Positions 44,459 to 53,968 of a stretch of DNA of 64,000 nt are shown here, one piece after another. Each line of letters opens with the position of its first letter. The stretch's first letter is position 1. Location: contig JACCLO010000055.1 of assembly GCA_029448655.1 (NCBI GenBank), positions 1-64,000 on the forward strand, read 5' to 3'. The translations under genes were made by a program, and so were the position numbers. The DNA is from Wolfiporia cocos (lineage: Eukaryota > Basidiomycota > Agaricomycetes > Polyporales > Phaeolaceae). Below the pieces are notes generated by a model that made no database searches, had not been told where the DNA came from, and saw only the letters and a list, made by a program, of their open reading frames with translations.

Positions 44459-45378
44459 TGTCACAGATAATGCGAAAGCATAATATCATAGACGTTACGG
44501 AGCAATAACTAGGGTACATTACCCGTACGTGGCGCCGGCATACATGGCCTACACCATAGAGTGTCTAATAGGCGCCGAGCGTGGGAATATGAACTGCAGA
44601 TATAGCTGGACCCTCGATAGCAGCATGAGCTGTTATCGTAGCCCTTTTGGGGGAGTGGCTATTATGCCACTCATAAGCACGTTGCATTGGGTCCGCAGCG
44701 CGTCTTGTGATATAATAACAGCTCACCCGGTCGCCGGTTCGAACCTGGGTGGTGGCAAATATTTCCACTGCCTGGGGCGCTTCCGAACCACTGGCGGCTG
44801 AGGGAAAAGTACCCACCACGTGACCCCCTGTATCATGGGGCCCCTCTATAACCGTAAGGTATCAGGGGATAAGATTGGTCAAAGCTTGCGTGGTAAAAAC
44901 TACTATTAAATAGCCTTAACCCGCACCCAAAATCCAGGGTGTAAGTCGGGCCTTCAAGAGGTTGGCACACACGTCATAAGCCAAATGGTATAAGGGATTG
45001 GGGGTACCCTTCACCAGGCACAATGACAAAGCATAGTAGAAGTGATACTTAGTACCGGGGGCGGCTTGATGCAGCCTAAGTTATCTCCTTAACCAGAGAC
45101 GGTTAATCCTTGAAGTGGGGGTAATGTCACAGATAATGCGAAAGCATAATATCATAGACGTTACGGAGCAATAACTAGGGTACATTACCCGTACGTGGCG
45201 CCGGCATACATGGCCTACACCATAGAGTGTCTAATAGGCGCCGAGCGTGGGAATATGAACTGCAGATATAGCTGGACCCTCGATAGCAGCATGAGCTGTT
45301 ATCGTAGCCCTTTTGGGGGAGTGGCTATTATGCCACTCATAAGCACGTTGCATTGGGTCCGCAGCGCGTCTTGTGATA
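44459..45378 (+). mobile_element. TRIM with identical 254-bp LTRs, no target duplication
   Basis: LTRs at 44459-44712 and 45125-45378 are identical as read. They start TGTCACAGATAATGCG and end GCGTCTTGTGATA. A 412-bp internal region ends in the polypurine tract GAAGTGGGGGTAA. It encodes nothing. Just after LTR 1 is a CCGGTTCGAACCTGG palindrome that resembles a tRNA T-loop. The flanks (GCATG left, AGTTA right) do not match, although young LTRs normally keep their duplication. Recombination between two TRIM copies, with loss of the Ty3-A 5' end, would explain it. Confidence 0.85.
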
Positions 45379-45756
45379 AGTTATCCGTGTCATACTCGAC
45401 CACTGAGACTTATGACATGCATGGTGACCTGCATCTTATAGGCAGGACATAGCCTGCTCCTCCTCATCAGGAGTATAGGGTTATATTAGGGGGGTATTCC
45501 CCATTGCATGATACACACGGTATTCCATGTCATCCCTAGTGACATAGCCTGGTATTGGGATATTACTAAGGGGTGTGACTTCGGAGAACTAGTCCGCTGA
45601 GTAACTAGTTTGGACATGCATGTTATGTATGTGTTGTTTGTGTACATGGACGTGTCTATGGGCGGTTACAAGTGTAAGTGTAAATAAGCTCGTAGAAATG
45701 CCAGAAAAATAGGTAAAAATATAGAAAAATTCGTAGAATGTCCCAGATCTGTGACA
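45379..45756 (-). mobile_element. LTR fragment related to the 62091 LTR
   Basis: The minus strand starts TGTCACAGATCTGGGACATT and shares several blocks with the LTR at 62091 (ATTTTTACCTATTT, ACTCAGCGGACTA). It has no TATA/hairpin core and no right end before the TRIM, so it is truncated. Confidence 0.7.
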
Positions 45757-45861
45757 TAGATCAGGAATTTGATAAACCTTATGTTTAGATATTGCCTTGT
45801 GGTAGCTTTGTTTTGTTGGGAGTATTAGAACAGTTTCTTGGGCTTCTGAGATGTTGTGATA

Positions 45862-46479
45862 TGACACGGTAACCACCATGCTACCTGCCTAAGCGGGGGA
45901 ACCCCTATATATCCTATATATCCGCCCTACAGGGCCCCCATCCTCGTAAGGGGAGAACAGGAGGCTGCATCTATTGAGATGCCTCACCGAATGCCTGAGG
46001 TCACAACCCATGAGTGTACCACAATGCCCCCAGACTAGCGAGCAGAGAGTGAAGCAAGAATAATATTGAAAGAGGCCCCACCCTCAAGGAGAGAGCAGCG
46101 GGCTTGTTGCTAATGCAGTTCGCTGTTACACTCAAGCCAGGCAGCAGAGGGTTTTGAGAGGTTGCCAGGGGACACACCCCCTAGGCTGAGATACTAAGTC
46201 TGAGGAGTACCTCAGACGTCACCAAGTATATATACATGCAGCAACTCCCTAACTACCTAACTGCCTTGCCCTAAAGGTGTGGTCTGTGTGCAGTCAAGTC
46301 ATGTGCTACAATACAAGGTGACGTTGTTACCTAGTGATGACGAAAGACCGTGATGTAGCTAGATAAGATAAAGCATTTATCTACCTATGCACGTGCTGTC
46401 CTACGAGCGGCTAAAAACCAGCATTTTGGCATAAAAACATGGAAAAATGGGGAAAATGACGCCACAATTTCTTGTGACA
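45862..46479 (-). mobile_element. Solo LTR (about 618 bp)
   Basis: Starts TGACACGGTAACCACC, ends TTTCTTGTGACA. It is the same family as the LTR at 17757 (shared CATGCTACC, CCCCCAGACTAGC, GCAGAGGGTT). The core hairpin CTGAGGAGTACCTCAG and reverse TATA are at about 46199-46235. The flanks show no clear duplication. Confidence 0.75.
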
Positions 46480-46736
46480 CATTAATGTGGGGTGGTTATA
46501 GGATTTGGGTAGAACTGGTTTGTCTTTGGATTGAACTGTATGAGGTGTGAACTGATTTGAAGTGATTACAACTGGTTCTAATTCCTGACAGAGATGACTT
46601 ACCAGTGCTGGAGCAGTGCTGGAGGTACTTGCCAATCAAGGAAGGATCTGATCTCTGTAGATAAGTGCTGATAATATCAACAGCAGAGTAGCATTCAATC
46701 GCCACTCTGAAGGTATCTTATCAATGTCAGTCAAAC
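46480..46736. other. Unassigned segment
   Basis: Minus-strand frames are open without motifs. No structure recognised. Confidence 0.3.
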
Positions 46737-47362
46737 TAGGTGATGTGCCAGGCCTGGCTTGAGGCCAGAGCCAAGCTGGGCCAAGCCCTACTTGGGCTGG
46801 GGTGAGCTAGGCTTTACAACATGGCTTGAGATGGCCCAGGGCCCAGCTTGTATCTCAGGCTGAGCCAGGCTGAGCTGTTGAGCCCCAGCCTGGTGACCTT
46901 AATGGCTACAATGTCTGGCAACTACAATATAAGATTGTACAGGATAGTAGTATGCTTAACTAAACTATAGTATTATATGCTGTTCATTTCAGACTACATA
47001 AAAAGCCAATAAGTCATGTCCTTAATGTTGAAGCCTGCCACTCACCATTGGGCACCTATACAATACCCCATATGGCAGGTGCACTACTGAATGCCATGCT
47101 GGTGGAAGGTTATTTGACACTTAATACCACTATAATTTGTAGGCCTCAATGTTCCTTTTCATCAAGGAACAATTGAAAATGGTGTATTTCAAACTTTCAA
47201 GGCTATAGTGATGACTATCCTAGCAGTGGTAGGCCCCAGCTTGGCCCTGGCCCAGGCTGGGCCAAGCTGTGAGCTGTCAGTGAGGGCCCGGCCTGAGGTT
47301 TTGAAAAGCGGTGGGCCATCAAAGCCAGGGCTTTTGGGCTGGGCTGGGCCTGCACATCACTA
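46737..47362. mobile_element. hAT-type MITE copy 2
   Basis: Ends TAGGTGATGTGCCAGGCC and GGCCTGCACATCACTA, with near-matching 8-bp flanks GTCAAACT / GTCAAATT. 626 bp, no nested insertion. It is the most diverged of the three copies (one extra G in the left end, one base lost in the right). Confidence 0.85.
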
Positions 47363-47635
47363 GTCAAATTCAATGTGTGACTGGGAAACTAATCATCAGA
47401 CTGGTATAGAATTGTTGTTTGGTAGTCAGGCTGGCATATGAATTGCAAAGTGCTGTTGCAGCTTACCTATGTGGATATACTATAGCCTGTGGCATATGCC
47501 ACACAATGTGGTGCACACCTAGAGGCCTCAGAACCATCATGTAGAATCACAATGTACAAAATAAGTGGTATACATGATGTTGAGAATGCTCAAACTACAA
47601 AAATCTGAGCACATCTGAGAAGCTGTGTATATTGC

Positions 47636-47827
47636 TCAAAGTGGTGCAAAGCCATTCTTGCTGAGCAGGTCATCCAGATTGTCAACTCTGTCCTCATCCA
47701 GACCCAAATCCCCATCCTTGTCTTTATAATTTTCTGCCCTGTTTCCCTCTTCATCTTCACACTGCTCGTCCACTTCATCCTCAGCAACTTGATACCTATA
47801 GTCCAGCTCCTCCTCAATAAGCTTCAT
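47636..47827 (-). pseudogene. Very acidic C-terminal coding fragment
   Basis: Minus-strand frame MKLIEEELDYRYQVAEDEVD..., rich in Asp and Glu and ending LDDLLSKNGFAPL. The composition is that of an acidic C-terminal tail. The upstream part of the 161-codon frame is W/C/S-rich and unlikely to be coding. Unknown function, possibly a transposon gene tail. Confidence 0.3.
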
Positions 47828-48780
47828 ATCTGAAGGGATGGCGCTCCTGGACCATGCACGGGATGCCATGCACGGCCAGGAACAGGTGTCCCAAGGGACC
47901 AGACGGCCCGCACGGCCGGTGCCCTGCCTCGATTGTCTTTGGCCGTTCCAGCTCGCGCGTGGCTGCGGCTGCAATATAAATGTGCCATAGACTTTAGACA
48001 CATGTAAGAATACCAGGGCACGATCAAACACACACCAAAACGACACAGAACACACCACAGAAAGCCAGCTGGTAGGCAGAATGCCCATCTGAGGTAGTTC
48101 AGCCACAGCTTGACCGATCATGATCGGCCTCGATCATACTCGTACAGTGAACCTTCGCTGGCTCATGCACAATCTGAAATGTCGCAAAAGCCCTGCGGGC
48201 ACTATCTGGCTGCTCATCCAGTCAAAACAGGTGCCATCTGACGCTTCCCTAGGCTCTCTAGCCTAGCCAGGTCTGGCCCAACCCCAACTGCCTTCCTATA
48301 GCTTTTTCCATGTCTTTTCTCTCCAACCTCGGTGCACCACCCTAGATCTACAGGTGATCGGTCTCATAAAATAATTTGCTTGTGTTTCAGGACAGTCTTC
48401 ACCATCTCAGGGTTCGTCTCTGGATTGTCTAGCTTGTAGGGTGCACACTCGAAATTTTAGGACACTTAAAATGTTGTAGAAAATTTCGTGGCTCTCCATG
48501 TATTTAGGCGATGTGTAGATACGAGCAAATCATCGAATTCCACCCAGACGAAGTCAGACGAAGGGCTGCGCTCGAGGCGTACGCTTAGGACTTAGGAAAT
48601 CGGTCACAAACATTTTCGAGTCAATGTCTATTATTTCCACTTTATTCGACGCACCGCCGCAGTTCTAAATCGCTACAGGCTAGTTCAACCGGTAAAACTA
48701 CTCGACATCAACCCCTCGAACACCTCGCCTATCTCGGCACATCCAGACCTGCCCGGAGAACCCGAGAGAAAATATTTTTC
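47828..48780. other. Unassigned sequence
   Basis: No supported gene. GC content rises around 47830-48000. I see no termini, repeats or RNA genes. Confidence 0.35.
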
Positions 48781-49144
48781 TGACAACAGCGGTATGTGCA
48801 GTCTTGCACCACAGACTAGCGAGTATAGAATAGTAGTGTTGCCAAGACGCAGGCGGGCGCACACGCAGAGGTAGTGAGGATTGACCTGGTTGCCAAGAAT
48901 AGTAGAACTGAGGTTGTAAGACCTCAGCTCGCGCTATATGTACATACAGGGGACACACTGTGTCTACCCTAAAGAGGTGGCCTGTGCACTACCTAAGGTG
49001 AGTCACATGGGTGGCACTACTGTAAGTATGGGCGCATGACTGTTAAGGTATCAGGGAATTCTAGCTAAACCTTATCAAACCTAAGACAAACAATAACAAG
49101 TCATGTGATATCTATAAGAGCCTTACCCGAGGCAGTCTGTGACA
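48781..49144 (-). mobile_element. LTR fragment (about 364 bp)
   Basis: Starts TGACAACAGCGG, ends GGCAGTCTGTGACA. Core hairpin CTGAGGTTGTAAGACCTCAG with a reverse TATA-like ATATGTACAT at about 48911-48945. The flanks (TTTTC, CTCTC) do not match, so it is eroded or truncated. Confidence 0.65.
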
Positions 49145-49470
49145 CTCTCAACCTCCTCTCTGCTCATGGCACCCAGTATGCTTATGCCCTCCATGACATG
49201 GCCAGGGCAGCTTCACTCATATTTATCACTTCAATCATGCCTCTGCTGTCATGTCATGCCGCTTCAATTACATCACTGAACATGTGTTCATATTGAGGTT
49301 TTTCTATCAACTCCTCTGCCCCTTGTATTCCAACCAGGTCATCCTGAATGGCCAGGACAATTTCTCTTCATGGTTTTGGAGAGTTTGTCAAAGGACTAGG
49401 GATCCCCAGATTGATCGACAAAGACTTGTATTGGAATCGTATACTCACGTTGCCATCAGCAGCTCTTGAT
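49145..49470 (+). pseudogene. Degraded coding relic
   Basis: Two frames carry protein-like text: HGTQYAYALHDMARAAS, then FILRFFYQLLCPLYSNQVIL and GQDNFSSWFWRVCQRTRDPQ. They are not in one frame. Possibly a transposase fragment; the family is not recognised. Confidence 0.3.
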
Positions 49471-49495
49471 TCTTAACCCTTCATCCCATCCACTT

Positions 49496-51242
49496 TAGTG
49501 ATGTGCCAGGCCAGCTTTGGGCCATGAGCTGGGCCGGGCCAAGCTGGGCTTTACAGCACGGCTTGAGACTGACACACGCTACTAACTAGCACTCAACCAG
49601 GGGAAGGGGCTCACACAAAGGTGCCTTCCTGATTTGGGACTACTAGCCAGAAGAGGCCAAGACAAGTCTGAGGTTTATGCTCGAGACTGTCTGGCTTATA
49701 TATTACTACTGTTTGTACATGTGGGGGCTCGCGTGACTATGGGGTCATCTACTTGCTGGTATACAATTGGTCTAAGCTATGGGGCCGGTAATGGCATTGG
49801 AGCACTGGTACGTAGCGAGATGTCCATAGCAACGTAGTGTGATGGGATTGGATCAGGGGGGTTGCCAATCGATCGGGTTACGATCAGTGGTTCTTGTCGA
49901 TCGGGTGATACCAGTAATGGCGGTGGTGATCAGTGCTTCGATCGGGTGTAATGATCGGTGGTTTTCGTCGATCAGGGTATAACGACCAGTGCTCCTCATA
50001 GGTCATGTGCTGCCATCCCAGGCAGGGGGTGCACCATTCCAATGGCGTGGTTTGACAAGATGTGGTCTGAAGGTGCTTTTGGTGGCCTAGGTTCCCGAGG
50101 TTACGGTACTGAGGGTCGATCGTTCACGGCCCGGGTTCCCAGAGGTTGCGGTACTGAAGGGAAGGCGTAGGGCGTAGACTCGTAGACTGTAGGTGCATAG
50201 GTCTAGTGCTTGTATGGGATTGCTGCCATCCCACGGGCAGAAGTCTATACAGGTCGGGGCCTGCCTGTAATGGGGAATGTCTATGCCAGTAATGGCGAGT
50301 GTCTGTGGTGTAAGAGATGTGAGACATTGGGCGTAGTGTTTAGGTCACGTGCATAATATAGGTCATTCCTCTAGTTAGTGTGTAGTGTATGTGCGATGGC
50401 TGGTAACCTGGATTGTCTTGGGGTTACTGCTGTGCTAGCCACGCTGGTGGTTCCTAGAGGTGGCCCATGACTAGGTTGTATGGACTAGGCAGTATTGTAC
50501 TGACTGCCGGGGACTGGGACTGGTGTAAGGTTCGGACTGCTGGTGGTCTGCTAGTGCCCGTAGTGACTTGTGTATCGGAGGGCTTCTACTAGCATTGCCG
50601 TACGTATCCAGCTGGGCTTGGATGGAGTGCTTTAGCGTGCAAGAGGCGTGAGTGGGGTGTCAACCTAGGATGTTCTACTAGGCTTGGAAATTGGCTTGTG
50701 ACAGAGACGGCCCAGGGCCCGGCCTGAGATACAGGCCAGGCCAGGCCAAGCTGTTGAGCCCTGGCCTAGGGATCTTAATGGCTACAATATCTGGCAGGCA
50801 CAATATAAGCCCATACAGGCCAGTTATATGCTCAACTCAATCATTGTGCACCTATCTTGTTTATTTAAAACTACAGAAAAGTCAAGTCCTCAACGTTGAA
50901 GCCTGCCACTCACTTTTGGGCGCCTATATGATCCCCCATATGGCAGGCACGCTACTGAATGCTGCGCTAGTGAATGATTATTTCATGCTTAATCCTACTA
51001 TAGATCGGAGGATTAAAGGTTCTATTTCATCTGGGAAAGGTTTGGCAAAGGTGAATCTCAAGCTCTGAAGCTAAAGTGACGATTATCTTAGCAGTGGTAG
51101 GCCGCGGCCAAGCTGGGACCTAGGCCGGGCCAAGCCGTGAGCTGTCAATGAGGGCCTGGCCTGAGGTTTTGAAAAGCCATGGGCCATCCAAGCCGGGCCG
51201 AAGCCGGGGCTTTTGAGCTGGGCTGGGCCTGGCACATCACTA
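49496..51242. mobile_element. hAT-type MITE copy 3, TSD ATCCACTT, carrying an LTR
   Basis: Ends TAGTGATGTGCCAGGCC and GGGCCTGGCACATCACTA, with an exact 8-bp duplication ATCCACTT at 49488-49495 and 51243-51250. Net length is 608 bp after removing the LTR at 49570-50703 and its duplication. It is close in sequence to copy 1. Confidence 0.92.
49570..50703 (-). mobile_element. Solo LTR (1134 bp), TSD GAGAC, inside MITE copy 3
   Basis: Starts TGACACACGCTACTAAC, ends GGAAATTGGCTTGTGACA, with GAGAC at 49565-49569 and 50704-50708. Reverse TATA (TTATATATTA) at about 49697. On the minus strand AGACTTGTCTTGG follows in the expected start position. The uninterrupted MITE text GAGATGGCCCAGGGCC is seen in copies 1 and 2. 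Confidence 0.92.
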
Positions 51243-51290
51243 ATCCACTTCAGTCCGTGGCTATTTTCTCGGGCAACTCAGGTTGGGGAG

Positions 51291-51997
51291 TGTTACGGTT
51301 ATTTTGATTTTTCGAATATCGACAGAACTCACCACCGGGCGAATACGATACAGGGACTTGTTGCGCAACCAACCCCCTGGCTACTCGTGACTCTACTGGG
51401 CGCATCCCCAGTTGTATTAGCATGTAGGGCGCGTTTCACCTTTGGCAGATCCAACTCTGCCACCGTTTCACCTTCATCGTTTATTAGCTGATAGATGGTG
51501 TTCAACCACCATCATCCCTATCTATCGTTTCGGATACATCACTACATACTTATCAAACGTTTGATACTATAGCGTAGATAGTAGCGGTGGCATCTGGGAT
51601 GGACTTGACCCCTAAAACCCAGCGTAGTATAAAAGCTCATGTACTTATTGTCAAGGCTCTTCAGCTCGACCTTGTTGTATAAACAAGAAGTCTTATACTC
51701 GTTCTCAAACGTAGGAAACTACGCTCAGTATTTCTCACTCGAGCAACCGAACGACTAAGTCCTCGAAGTGCACACTGACTTCTCGGACTTAGGCGAGTCT
51801 TATATTCTATTCGACTCGCACCTGAACAGATTATATCCTCTAACGCGTATTGGATATTATACGATCTCCTAGGAACTTCACCTAGGACTTGAAGGCATCT
51901 AACGAGCATTTGCCTTGCATACGGCTATACGCCCACATGCAGAAGAACGATCTATATTCGCGACTCGAATATACGAACGGGTGTTCGACCCGTAACA
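51291..51997 (+). mobile_element. Ty3-B 5' LTR
   Basis: 707 bp. TATAAAAG at 51628; predicted transcript start at AGCTCGACCTT, 51663. It differs from the 3' LTR at about five sites, mostly transitions. Confidence 0.95.
51628..51673 (+). promoter_or_regulatory. Ty3-B core promoter and predicted transcript start
   Basis: TATAAAAG at 51628-51635, then 35 nt to AGCTCGACCTT at 51663-51673. This 11-mer is the exact reverse complement of the PBS, which independently supports it as the RNA 5' end if self-priming applies. Confidence 0.7.
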
Positions 51998-51998
51998 G

Positions 51999-52009
51999 AA
52001 GGTCGAGCT
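51999..52009 (+). promoter_or_regulatory. Ty3-B primer-binding site, self-complementary to the transcript start
   Basis: AAGGTCGAGCT lies one base after the 5' LTR and is the reverse complement of 51663-51673 over 11 nt, the same length as the Tf1 self-primer. There is no TGG at this site. Confidence 0.75.
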
Positions 52010-52043
52010 TATCACACCCTCACCTACCACGGTGTAAGGGCAC

Positions 52044-53879
52044 ATGATATTTGGACCAGAATTCCCAGCACGACTGATTGAACTCTTGCCCGAGGACATT
52101 CAGGGAGTCTACAGACTCAACCGATACGAGTGGACTGACACCATTGGAGCCTTCCGTAACCGCGGAGGAATTGTTGTCATTCCAAGAGAAGATAGGGCAT
52201 CGAAGTGGGTAGAAGTATACCCCTCCGCAAGAACGACCGCTTGGGAAATAACGCGTGAAGCGTTCGAACGATTTGGAGAACTCCCTCCGATGTCAACCGC
52301 GACGTTGACCGAAAACGAAACCGAAACCATCAACAGAACCTTCGATGCCGATGGAAATACGAATCAGCCTTCGGGCGCCACAGGAATGGCAGGAATTGAG
52401 CGCATCGGAGATGATGGGAGAAATCCTGGAAATTTTACAGGAACAGATAACAGCCAGACCGGAGGACAGGACCCTCCAGGATTTATATCTGCTTTTGCGC
52501 AGAGTGGGATTGGGCCTATGGCTGGAGGAACAGACCTCTTTGGAAACCCCCCACAGAACGCACCCGGAATGGGTAGCGGAGGAAATCCGTCTTGGACTAG
52601 CCCAAGCGGAGGAATGGGAACGACAAACCCAGGAACATGGCCTTCAGGCCTATTTGGACGAACCTCCGCAGGTACAAGCGGAGGAGGACTGGGAGGAAAC
52701 TTCGGACTCGGAGGAGGGAATGCCCCCCCTCCTGGAGGATTCGGAGGAGGAACCCCCGCGAACCCCGGAGGAGGAAACCCTGGAGGAAACCCAGGGAACC
52801 CCGGAGGAAACCCAGGAAACCCAGGTGGAGGATACCCGGGAGGAGGAGGACCTCCACCACCGAATGCGCCGCAGCCTCAACCTCCGGCGCCAAACCCGTA
52901 CTACCGACCCCCGATGATAAAGATCAATCCCCCAGACGTATTCGACGGGGAACGATCTGACATGCAGAACTTCATAAACCAGTGCAATTCCTGGTTTACG
53001 ATGTACGAAACATCATTCCAGAACGACGTTCAGAGAGTGATCTTTATCCTCTCTTATATTTCGAACAAGGGGAAAACAGGCCAGTGGAAACAAAATTACC
53101 ACCGGGTTTACACGAACCCCCAGACGAAACGATTCTTCCCACCTAGTCTTGCACAGTTTGATGCAGACTTCCAGAAAGCCTTCGGAGCCATCGAAGAGGT
53201 ACAGAAGGCGCGGAAGAAAATCCTGGACGTAACCCAGGACAGGAAGGACATTGATGATTATATCACCGAGTTCAACAACTTGGCCGGAAAGGCCCAGTAC
53301 GATCGATACAGCGCGGACGGAAACGCGTTGCTCATAACCCTCTTTGAGAAAGGGTTACCCGAACACACGACCCGATACATCATCGGTGTTCGACCGCTAC
53401 CAGCAACCATTGATGAATGGCAGTCCGCTGCCTCGTACTATGAAAATACGTACAAGATATTCTTGAAACGGGACAAACCGTTTGTCAAGAAAAAGGCTTG
53501 GCAAGCCTCGAACCAGAATAACGGACGCACTAGTGCTCCACAGACAACCGCACCGAAAGATCCGAACGCAATGGATGTAGATCGAATGACCACCCAGGAA
53601 AGGGACGATCACATCAAGAAAGGAAAATGCTTCACCTGTCATCAGCCAGGACATATGTCGCGAGACTGCCCGAAGAGGCCGAGGAAACCAGCCCGCCCTA
53701 GGCGGACTACTCGAAAAACCGAAGAAGAAGAAGCCGAGCAAGAAGCTCGCATCGAAGAAGTCTCCGAAGAAGAGACTGAATATGTCACCGCTAACAGAGC
53801 GGTCACAGCAATTAGGGCTCTGAAAGCCAAGAACCCCGAGCTCCTAGCACGGCTCGTAGAAGAACAGGATTTTGCCTAG
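52044..53879 (+). CDS. gag: Ty3-B Gag
   Basis: 611 aa, starting at the first ATG, only 46 nt after the LTR. It packages RNA and forms the virus-like particle. Residues 1-90 are a unique N-terminal domain (MIFGPEFPARLIELLPEDIQ). Residues ~115-285 form a Gly/Pro/Asn-rich low-complexity linker. Residues ~287-490 are a retrotransposon Gag capsid-type domain (PPDVFDGERSDMQNFINQCN ... GLPEHTTRYIIG). A CCHC zinc knuckle CFTCHQPGHMSRDC starts at about residue 529, then a basic patch (KRPRKPARPRR) and an acidic tail. The frame is intact. Pol is open in the -1 frame from about 53814, giving a ~65-nt overlap with the end of gag. Confidence 0.93.
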   Translation: MIFGPEFPARLIELLPEDIQGVYRLNRYEWTDTIGAFRNRGGIVVIPREDRASKWVEVYPSARTTAWEITREAFERFGELPPMSTATLTENETETINRTFDADGNTNQPSGATGMAGIERIGDDGRNPGNFTGTDNSQTGGQDPPGFISAFAQSGIGPMAGGTDLFGNPPQNAPGMGSGGNPSWTSPSGGMGTTNPGTWPSGLFGRTSAGTSGGGLGGNFGLGGGNAPPPGGFGGGTPANPGGGNPGGNPGNPGGNPGNPGGGYPGGGGPPPPNAPQPQPPAPNPYYRPPMIKINPPDVFDGERSDMQNFINQCNSWFTMYETSFQNDVQRVIFILSYISNKGKTGQWKQNYHRVYTNPQTKRFFPPSLAQFDADFQKAFGAIEEVQKARKKILDVTQDRKDIDDYITEFNNLAGKAQYDRYSADGNALLITLFEKGLPEHTTRYIIGVRPLPATIDEWQSAASYYENTYKIFLKRDKPFVKKKAWQASNQNNGRTSAPQTTAPKDPNAMDVDRMTTQERDDHIKKGKCFTCHQPGHMSRDCPKRPRKPARPRRTTRKTEEEEAEQEARIEEVSEEETEYVTANRAVTAIRALKAKNPELLARLVEEQDFA

Positions 53880-53968
53880 GAGGGAAGCCCACGGTCTTAC
53901 CCTCCGAGAAAGCAGCGCATGTAATTACCTCGTTCGAGAAGAATCGATCCCTCTTCATTCCGGTAATC

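Noticed and set aside
44713..44780. A tRNA gene around GGTTCGAACC
   Set aside because: No acceptor, D or anticodon stems can be folded around it; the 10-mer is a simple palindrome.
45516..45520. CACGG as the partner duplication for the Ty3-A 3' LTR
   Set aside because: The adjacent TGATACA is not a proper LTR end and lies inside another LTR fragment; a 5-mer match alone is expected by chance.
52345..52960. Long alternative-frame ORFs over the Gly/Pro-rich part of gag
   Set aside because: They are shadows of a GGA/CCC-rich low-complexity repeat with no independent motif.
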